64,000 nt of DNA from Tubiluchus corallicola. Taxonomy: Eukaryota > Priapulida > Priapulimorpha > Priapulimorphida > Tubiluchidae. A model generated the notes under the pieces. It saw only the letters and a program-made list of their open reading frames with translations, was not told where the DNA came from and did not search any database. Both the position numbers and the translations under genes were made by a program. Within the stretch, counting starts at the first letter, position 1; each line of letters opens with the position of its first letter. Below, in pieces: positions 56,368 through 64,000 of the stretch. Where the stretch lies: positions 96,615 through 160,614 of the forward strand of contig JAQGDQ010000505.1 of the NCBI GenBank assembly GCA_030141605.1, in the 5' to 3' direction.

Positions 56368-56465
56368 GCGAAATTGTTATGTACTTGAGATTAAACTAAG
56401 CAACACAAGACAAGACAAAACAGAAAGAAAAACAGACCACTATATAATGATTATTTACAATTGCT

Positions 56466-59400
56466 TCATTTCGGTTTTGTTTCCTGGTCTGTAACAGTGC
56501 GAATAAAAATTGAATCCTCGGGAACGTCTTCCATTTCTTCTTGTTCATACATGTAAGAAGATGAGATTGCCAATAGGCTGCCATCTGGACTGAATGCAAG
56601 AGAAGATATGGAAGTGGGATATCTGCAAGCATAACAGCATTTTCCTAATAATATCATCACTTTCTTACATTGTCTTGTAATATATTTAGTAATGCACTGC
56701 AAATTTAACTAATTTGGTAGCTCCATTTTGTTGAAGCGCATTATTCGAGCTGTATGTTCTGGAGATTTGTTTGCTCAAAATTTTATGGAGGACATTCAGT
56801 TGCTGTTTCACTCTTTACTAAGTTCTGTGAATTAGTTAATTGAAGGCAACAGAGAAACTGAAAAGGTCTATCATGCAGGATTGAACATATAACCAATGAA
56901 ATCGCATGCAGCACAAACTTATTCGTCAAACTTAATTGCAAACTTTTACCTTCCTCTAGTCCAGACACATACAATTTGGCAATATTTATTTAATAAGTAT
57001 CTGCCAGGACAATAATCTAATCTTAGGGGACAGTTGGCATCACAACAAAAAAATATTTTAAGCCAGGACTGCAATTAGCAAATTATATGCAGGCGCAGCA
57101 TTAAGACATACCAGAAAAGACATTTAAAAGAAATAGATTTTCTCCTTTAGTGAACATGGTACAAAATTAAATATTATTAATAGTTTTAAGTTCTGCAAAT
57201 TATGCCAGTTGACCTCTGTTGAAAACTGTTCCCCTTTTATTGGCTTCTTGCTTCAGAAGGAAGTAACTGTGCAGAACCATTAAATTATGGACTAGCCGTT
57301 GTATACGAGACAAGTTTATACTAAATAACATTCAAAGAACTTTCCAGAGTCATCAGTTAACTATTTAAATTAGCACAGACAGACTGTTGGAGTTAAATCA
57401 GTTCAATTTGTTTCTATATTGTAGATTCTGCTGATTGCATCTAATGTTATATTTTCTACTTGTAAGTGAATGGATGTACCAACAAAGGCACCAGATTTAA
57501 AAATGGTTACAACAATTTCACTTGGTATTTCTAAAAAATTTTAACCAAGCCTTTGACATAAAAATAATGCTGTAAATATTTTTTTGGTTTGGTACATTAT
57601 TTAAGCTGTTAATTTCTGTGCTTTGGCCACTTTGTTAAGCTGACCCTGCTCTCCATTAGTTCAGCAATATCAATAAACCTAAATCACATAAGTTAGTAGA
57701 TGCGAATGCTGAATTACACCCATGAAGTTTTGCCCATCCGCAAATAGGGCCTTTGACATCATATAAATTCTCTGTATTTAATAATTCAATGTACAATCAG
57801 AACTAGGGTTTTACTGTATATATATATATATATATATTTGAAAAGTAATCACATATATATATATATAATCCAAAGATTTTGCAGCATACCAAATTTATCA
57901 AGTTATTCTAATGACACCAAATCAAGAAGTCATCAAGACATACAAAGAAGAAAATTCTATTAGCATAGATCGTTAACAATATCCTTTTACCTGTGGAATT
58001 GGCATAATCTCTTTTTGTTGAAACCATCCCAGATGTTCACAAATCCATCTGAGCCTCCTGTGGCAAATGTAGAGTGTTGCTGATGGAATGCAATGGCGTT
58101 GACAGGATAAATGTACTCCATTCCATTTTCTTTTATACGATGACATTTGAATGCATACTTCTTTTTCTGTGTTTCAGGACTTGGATCTAAATACTCAACA
58201 GCTACACGACCTAAAAGCGTTTTGGTGGAAATGAGTATTTTTTAGCATTCTTAATTAAATGAGTTTCTGTATCAAAAGTGACACTTTAGTTCATGCAAAC
58301 GGGGAACAAATTATCACAAATGTCAAAATGTCGTTGTATTGTGTTTTACACAACTTATATTTGCTGTGCGTATTAATAACTGGTTCACTTTCTAACTGTA
58401 ATAGTAGTAGTTCTAGCAAATCTACTTGTAATAGATACTAGCAGTTGCAACATAGGCATCAACATAGGTTGACAAACAGGTCATTTGACCCCCCCCCCCC
58501 TAGATCAGGCCTTCTAACGAAGGGGTTTGGAAGTTGGAACCATATAATAAATTCCCCAAGGAGTGTCGGGCCTTGGAAATTTCTGTTGTCTGCCTCATTC
58601 AATAGTACAGTGAATTACCAGATAAAAGTTTTTGTCACTCTGACTTAAAAGGTTAGGCCAAGGGGTCAAGCAGTCAACACGAACAGTGACAGCTTAGGAC
58701 GAATCTCAGCTGTCGATACAAAGGGAAGGATTAAAGTCTTCAACAGCGGCAAAACCATGCAGTCTCAGGTCATATCAGTTCAATGTTTGTCTGAAAAGTT
58801 TTTTCTTTTTTTTGAATCTCACTATTTTTATATAGCAGTTTTTACGATTTTTGCTCCGCAGAACTTGCGAGAATTCCGATGCTCTCCAGTCTTAACTTAG
58901 GAAAAACCATCGAGCACCCTGCTCATGAATGTTACTTTTACCGTTGATTATATGGTTCTTTTTGTTTAAATCCAAGAACCAGTTAGATGTCGGCATGTCG
59001 CATTTTATGGATAATTTAAAGCAATAATTGTGATAGTATGAGTATATCCTTTTGACTCCCCACTGGAAAAGTTGCAGCGGACGCCTTTGAGTTGCAGTAT
59101 TAGTAGATCTGAATAACTTGAAAAATAAACATCAACATTACACAAATGCATTCTTTCAAGCAATTAACCCGCAAGGTTAATAATGATAAAACAAAAAGCA
59201 AATGGGAAACAGCATTTGTAGGTATATACATACCCTCTATAGAGCTAAGTACATATCCTTGCTTATTTGGAAAACAACGAATGCATCTGGTCTGATACTT
59301 GAGACTAGACTCTCTTCGTTGCTGAACAAATCCCATGTTCCTTAGGTCCCACACAAGCACACGTCTGCCTGCTGTGCCCACAATCAACTTGTCGCCGCAT

Positions 59401-59948
59401 GTCGCCAATGTATACACCTAAAACATTCCAGCCAGTTAAGCAAAAGCCTTCATTTATCAATATTATATTGGTCCTAGGGCCTAGAACAACCCTCATCTGA
59501 AATCTAAACTTTATTTTTAGATAAACAAATCTATTCACAAATGGCTACAAAAATGTGTCGAAATAACGATATAACCATTCATCTTTGAGACAAGATTGGT
59601 ATTTTTTACACTAATTTCTAATATTTAAACACCTGTGGACCAATGCAGTGAGACCTTTTTGTAATATTAAGCAGTATACCCAGCACCATTCACAGACAAG
59701 GGGACATTTGCAGTTCTGTAAGCTATCAATAACTAGTGTTGTGTGGATACAGCTAAATCTATTGCGATAACAGTCCTGCAATATAATGACTGATTTGTAT
59801 TTTATCCAACTAGTTACTTTCAGCTTCAGCTATATTACAATTTTTTTAACGTGACAGATAGACTAAGGTTGCCAGGTTAGAAAATTAGAAATACGGGACA
59901 CTCTTAAAATTTTTCTCTATATTTCTATATCTATCTATCTATCTATCT

Positions 59949-59981
<33 letters not shown>

Positions 59982-61454
59982 TATATTCCTGTAAATTTAA
60001 ATATAAATTTATATGCCTAATACCCAGACCTATATACTGTATAAAAGTTTAGACACAAGTTAAAAACATAAAGCGAGGATTTTTATGGGTCCTAAAATCA
60101 TTTGTAAGTTATTCAATGCAGGCAAACAAATTCTGTAAAAGTGACACATTTGAAAGTATTTATTTAATACAGACTACAGAGAAATATTTTTAAGAGAATC
60201 TGAGAAAAGAAGTTATAATTACAATTATAATTATAATTAAAAGAAGTTATAGTTAGCTAACAACCATAAGAAGGTAGTAAGAACATATTTTTATTACAAA
60301 ATTTCAAAACTAACTATATACAGGACATTTGGGTGTCTGTAAAAGGTCAGTAAAGGACAGGGGACAAAATTATCACACATGGGACATGTCTCATATATAA
60401 CTGACATCTGGCAATCCTAGGATAGGCAGGTAGAAATTTGATTTTTATAGAAAAACAGAAAGGTGCATTTCTCAGTACTAACTAAATATTAAATTAATAA
60501 AAACAACATGATGTGCTAAAACTAGTTCTGAAGAACTATATGCAGACATGGAATGTAAAGGTGGATTATGGACACATGAACTGCCAGCTTTCTCTTGGAA
60601 AGCTGTAGATGCTTGAAATAAGGAATAATTAGTCTCCGAACTTTGGAAGATTTGTACTCCTCTAAATACATTTCTATCACATGGCCAATAAGCCACTTTT
60701 GAAAATCTAAGCCTTACATGTCCCGACTGTGTACTCAGTAGTTGGTGTAACATGAATATGACAAAAATTCGTACTTTGTCAGGTTGAGAAAATGAACCAG
60801 CACTACACGGTGTCCTTGGATCCCACAACTTCACGGTCATATCCCAACTTCCTGTAATGACGACATTTACATCTGGAGCATATTCTACGCAGCGAATAGG
60901 TGCCTCGTGTTGACCAACTATCATTTCTGTAAAGAAAAAGAAAACAGTCAGAAATCTGGGCAGTTAAAAGCTATGATAATAAAATTACGCACATCAGTTC
61001 TAAATCGTTCATTCATTTGTGTTACCAGTTTAATTCGAACTATGCACTATAAGGAAAAATTAACATTTTTTGTTTCAGAAAACCGGCAATACTTCTAAAG
61101 GTTTTCTAGGAGGTCCCGTTAGTTAGTAGATTTTTGAAAATTTACCTAAAGGTTGCTCAAAAGAGGCCAGGCATAGGAGCAAGCACAAAAGCTGCAAAGG
61201 TTTGCATTCTGTAGAGTCAAATTAAAAAAAACAGTGCTCTTTCTTTGAAGAAGAATAACAGGAAAAACAATGGAAGATTAAAGACTTTATATCATATCAA
61301 CAAATTAAATGTGTAAATGCTATGCATTATCCTTTTAGTCAACTACACAAACGAAGCATTCAAGCACGAATGGTATCTACTCACCTGAATTAGCATTGAA
61401 ATCAAACATTTTAAGATTCTGGTCCAGCCCGCCACTATATGCATGCACTGCATC
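56466..61454 (-). CDS. BUB3: Mitotic checkpoint protein BUB3, C-terminal 260 residues (N-terminus absent)
   Basis: WD40 propeller of the spindle assembly checkpoint that binds BUB1/BUBR1 and MELT-phosphorylated KNL1. Exons: 61454-61385 ([19 protein letters not shown]), 60926-60775 ([32 protein letters not shown]), 59417-59234 ([32 protein letters not shown]), 58210-57991 ([39 protein letters not shown]), 56622-56466 ([32 protein letters not shown]). Phases are consistent (1,0,1,2) and 783 nt encode 260 aa plus stop. Human BUB3 has about 328 aa, so roughly the first 65-68 residues (blade 1 and part of blade 2) are missing. No exon for them occurs between 61455 and the TBC exon at 61743, nor in the TBC introns that I read. 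The first visible exon starts in phase 0 after a normal tttag acceptor, so it is an internal exon. An AATAAA signal lies downstream. Confidence 0.93.
58489..58500. repeat. C12 homopolymer
   Basis: Twelve consecutive C in a BUB3 intron; a G12 run lies at 52991-53002 and a G-rich tract at 18279-18293. Confidence 0.95.
59863..60420. mobile_element. Candidate TIR element in a BUB3 intron
   Basis: Left end CTAAGGTTGCCAG and right end CTGGCAATCCTAG are inverted copies with 2 mismatches over 13 bp. A partial flank duplication (gataga / gatagg) is possible. A (CTAT)n(ACAT)n microsatellite lies inside at about 59931-59985. No ORF. Confidence 0.5.
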
Positions 61455-61570
61455 CTAAAGAAAAAATAGTGATGTGTATTGGGGGGTCCAGGGTGTTGAA
61501 AAAACTTTTTCTCATGGCTTGATATCTAATAGTGAGTAAAAATTGTTTTTCAATAAATAAATTTATGGAG

Positions 61571-61612
61571 CAATACGTAACTTCCAATTGTACTTCGTTC
61601 AGTTACGTATTG
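61571..61612. repeat. 12-bp perfect inverted repeat in the TBC/BUB3 junction intron
   Basis: CAATACGTAACT at 61571-61582 and its exact reverse complement AGTTACGTATTG at 61601-61612, with an 18-nt loop. It lies within the 288-bp interval separating the TBC exon from the BUB3 exon. Confidence 0.9.
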
Positions 61613-61742
61613 CTTAGATGCACTATAGATGTGCAATGTGTTTATCAATGATGGTAGGTATGGAGACATAGGGTAAAAAAAATTAAGTGTACCCTCTATC
61701 AAGTCGTATCTGAAATATTACCAAGTTAAAACTTCATCTTAC

Positions 61743-63843
61743 CTGAGCAAATTTCCTCTTTTCCACATGCATTTTAATTGATTCTATGTTCTTGAATAGC
61801 AGCTCGGGCATCATGTCTTCTGGCAGCTTGGTCAAGAATTGAGCAAGATGAATGAAATCAAGGTTGATGAGTATATCTTCATACATTCTTAACACACCTA
61901 CAATAAGAACGTGACTTTCTACACATCCAGTTGAAGGTTTTTTTACACTAATAAAGGAATGTATTCATTCTGTGATTGCTGACGGTTTAACAAAAAATGG
62001 CAGCAGTGCATACTAACCAAGTGCGCAACGAAAAAGAAACTCCTCTCCATCACGACAAAAAAGGTCCCAAACCCGTGATGCAATATCCAGAGGAAGTGAC
62101 TTGCTGAATATTGTATAAACCCTGCAAGATACAATGAAAATTGGCAGTTTGAATCCTGTGTTAATGCCATGTATGAATTACTTTCCTTTGACTGCCATGC
62201 TTATAAGAAAAACAGAGGCAAGAATATACGTTATTAATAAACACTCATTGCTGACTTACCAATCAATAAGATAAAGATCAGGAGTCAGATTGTGTTTTGC
62301 AAAGTGATCAAACAATTTGGGCAAGTTCTCGGCAAACATTTCTTCATAAGTACTAAAGTAAGCCTTCATCTGCAAAGAGCAAGGTTTTTCACATTAAAAA
62401 CTACTGTGATTAAGGAATTATTACCAGAACCATGCTTAAAGAAACAACTACTTAACGAAGCTAAGACCACAATTACATATAAAAACTGTACAAAAGTTTG
62501 TAATGTTGATTACTAAACAACAAAATTGCACAAGTAATATTTTTAATTAAGCATTTACAATGTAACAAGCACCACTTATAAAACTAAAGCTTGACTATAC
62601 ATAACTATTGTGTATCTAAAATGTGCAACACAATTTTTTTATTTTAAACTGCATATTGTTAAAAAATTATACATTACAAAATTTCTCAAGCACTGCAGTT
62701 TCGACAAAAATTGTATGTAAAAGTTTTTCACGCCATTTTTTGCATAAAAATCAATGGTACAAGCAATGCCAATGAACTTTTTTGTTTGTTTACAGGCATA
62801 AAGTCTGTCCTTACCAACCCATCATCCATTCGGAAGAAGGCTAGATGACACGGCTTGTTAAGTAGATTAGCAAAGCAGATAAATGCATCGTCAACATCAA
62901 CATTAAGTAGCAACATGGCAGCAACAAATGACATTCCTTGTACCTGAAAACACATCTTGTACTTTAACATTTGCATTAAGCCAAATAAGATCTAATTAGT
63001 TTCTCAAATGCATGGAGACATTTTCTGCACCACGATTTTCTGTTTCTGAAAAGTTAATTGGTAACTAATTAACTAATATCAGCTTTCAGATCCATGACAT
63101 AGTCACATTTTGTTTTACAAATCACCACGTCAGTTAAATTAAAGCCTTTCTACATACCACTGAGGTTACTACACAGAATATATAAATATGCATGTTACAT
63201 TTAAATATAAGGTATGTAAGTACACATGGTACATACTAATACAAACATTAAAATGTAGGTGACACTTACATAGCCAACATCGGGTCTATAGCAGGCATAA
63301 GCACCCAGCAGATTTTGCAATAAATCATGGTATGGACCGCCCTGCAAGCAAAATAAAATGGTAAGACTCAAAATAACAAAACATATATCAAACAACAGTA
63401 CATTTGATTTTGGCATTATATATATATATACATATACACACACGCACACGCACACACACACACATACACACACACATATAAAACTTCTCAAAACACTTAT
63501 AAAAATGCTTCTCAGATATAGCAAAGCAATATTTAAAGCAAATAATATGTAAAGCAAAATGTATTTATATGATATTCACCAAATAACAAACACGATTAAA
63601 AGAAAATGAATACTCAAGTAAAATGTTAGATGAGTCATAGTACTCAACCATTAGCTGCAAAAAAATTCTGCAATGCTTCTGAATAATTTCACATCAACTT
63701 AAATGATGCATGCCTAAGCAAATTTGACAAGCTTCCAAGCATTCATCCATATCTCACCTTTTGAAATATACAAAGACCTGGGAATGTCCTAGATACATCC
63801 AGACGTATCAATTCTACACTGTTTTCTCGACTTGTTGGTGAAC
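61743..63843 (-). CDS. TBC1D12/TBC1D14-like Rab GTPase-activating protein (3-prime part of gene; 5-prime beyond window)
   Basis: TBC-domain Rab-GAP; the closest match I recognise is the TBC1D12/TBC1D14 pair (RAB11/recycling-endosome and autophagy regulators). Exons: 63843-63758, 63341-63270, 62943-62815, 62369-62260, 62121-62018, 61897-61743, with phases agreeing at all five junctions. Motifs in order: [10 protein letters not shown] (the IxxDxxR arginine finger), [23 protein letters not shown] joined across an intron to [10 protein letters not shown] (the YxQ glutamine finger), [47 protein letters not shown] and finally KRKFAQ before gtaag. Both catalytic fingers are intact, so the domain looks active. 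In TBC1D14 the equivalent of this last exon is followed by about 20 more residues; that terminal exon is not recognisable here. A weak substitute is an ORF of 8 codons plus TAA after a tttcag acceptor (61709-61683). Confidence 0.88.
63418..63480. repeat. (TA)n(CA)n microsatellite
   Basis: Dinucleotide tract in a TBC intron; the short frames across it are artefacts. Similar (TA)n tracts occur at 48097-48121 and 57815-57868. Confidence 0.95.
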
Positions 63844-64000
63844 CTGGAAAACAGCAGAAGATTATAGGGATAGCCATTTAGAAGTAAAGCGTGTAAAATT
63901 AATAATATGCAACCACAATTTTTCATATTAGTGCAAGTGTGAGAGCTGACATGCTGAAGAAAAAAGAATACTGCATACACAGTGCTTCTAAATACAACAG

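Larger units (their letters stand above)
51131..56465. other. Transposon-rich intergenic region, allantoicase to BUB3 (convergent)
   Basis: Both flanking genes point into this 5.3-kb stretch. It holds the LINE relic (51498-52595), a G12 run (52991-53002), a TA/TATG microsatellite (53128-53165), the second-family repeat (54525-55118), a 62-bp tandem duplication (55565-55686) and the 193-bp MITE. I see no protein gene. Confidence 0.6.

Noticed and set aside
63358-63552. Plus-strand ORF with a Thr-His run
   Set aside because: Translation of a (CA)n microsatellite in an intron.

Overview
This is a eukaryotic, almost certainly metazoan, nuclear window: AT-rich, intron-dense, with short exons bounded by GT/AG splice sites and introns of about 0.1 to 4 kb full of small transposon relics. 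The protein set (an augmin subunit, S6 ribosomal protein, allantoicase, a Rab-GAP and BUB3), together with pogo/Tigger-, hAT- and LINE-type relics, suggests an invertebrate animal. I cannot name the species from sequence alone.

Layout. 1-1918: LINE tail and featureless AT-rich DNA. 1919-28458 (minus): a HAUS6-like augmin subunit in about 22 exons, with a long, repetitive, S/T-P-rich tail; its introns hold a hAT MITE with perfect 8-bp target duplication, a 25-bp minisatellite of 24 units, LINE relics and other MITEs. 30294-37005 (minus): complete 5-exon RPS6 (249 aa). 38114-51130 (plus): 12-exon allantoicase (419 aa), head-to-head with RPS6. 51131-56465: transposon-rich intergenic DNA. 56466-61454 (minus): C-terminal about 260 residues of BUB3. 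61743-63843 and beyond (minus): TBC1D12/14-type Rab-GAP catalytic domain, entering from the right edge.

Two points stand out. First, the 288-bp interval between the last clear TBC exon and the first BUB3 exon contains neither the expected last exon of the TBC gene nor the first exons of BUB3. The two would splice in frame (phase 0 to phase 0). This is either a real TBC::BUB3 fusion or an assembly deletion inside two introns. Second, HAUS6 and RPS6 lie next to each other on the same strand, as they do closely on human chromosome 9p22.1, suggesting deep microsynteny.

No operon-like cooperation is expected. The genes are unrelated housekeeping loci, although HAUS6 (spindle microtubule branching) and BUB3 (spindle checkpoint) both act in mitosis. 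Exon boundaries were derived by hand from splice consensus, reading-frame phase and family similarity. The one uncertain HAUS6 junction is flagged.
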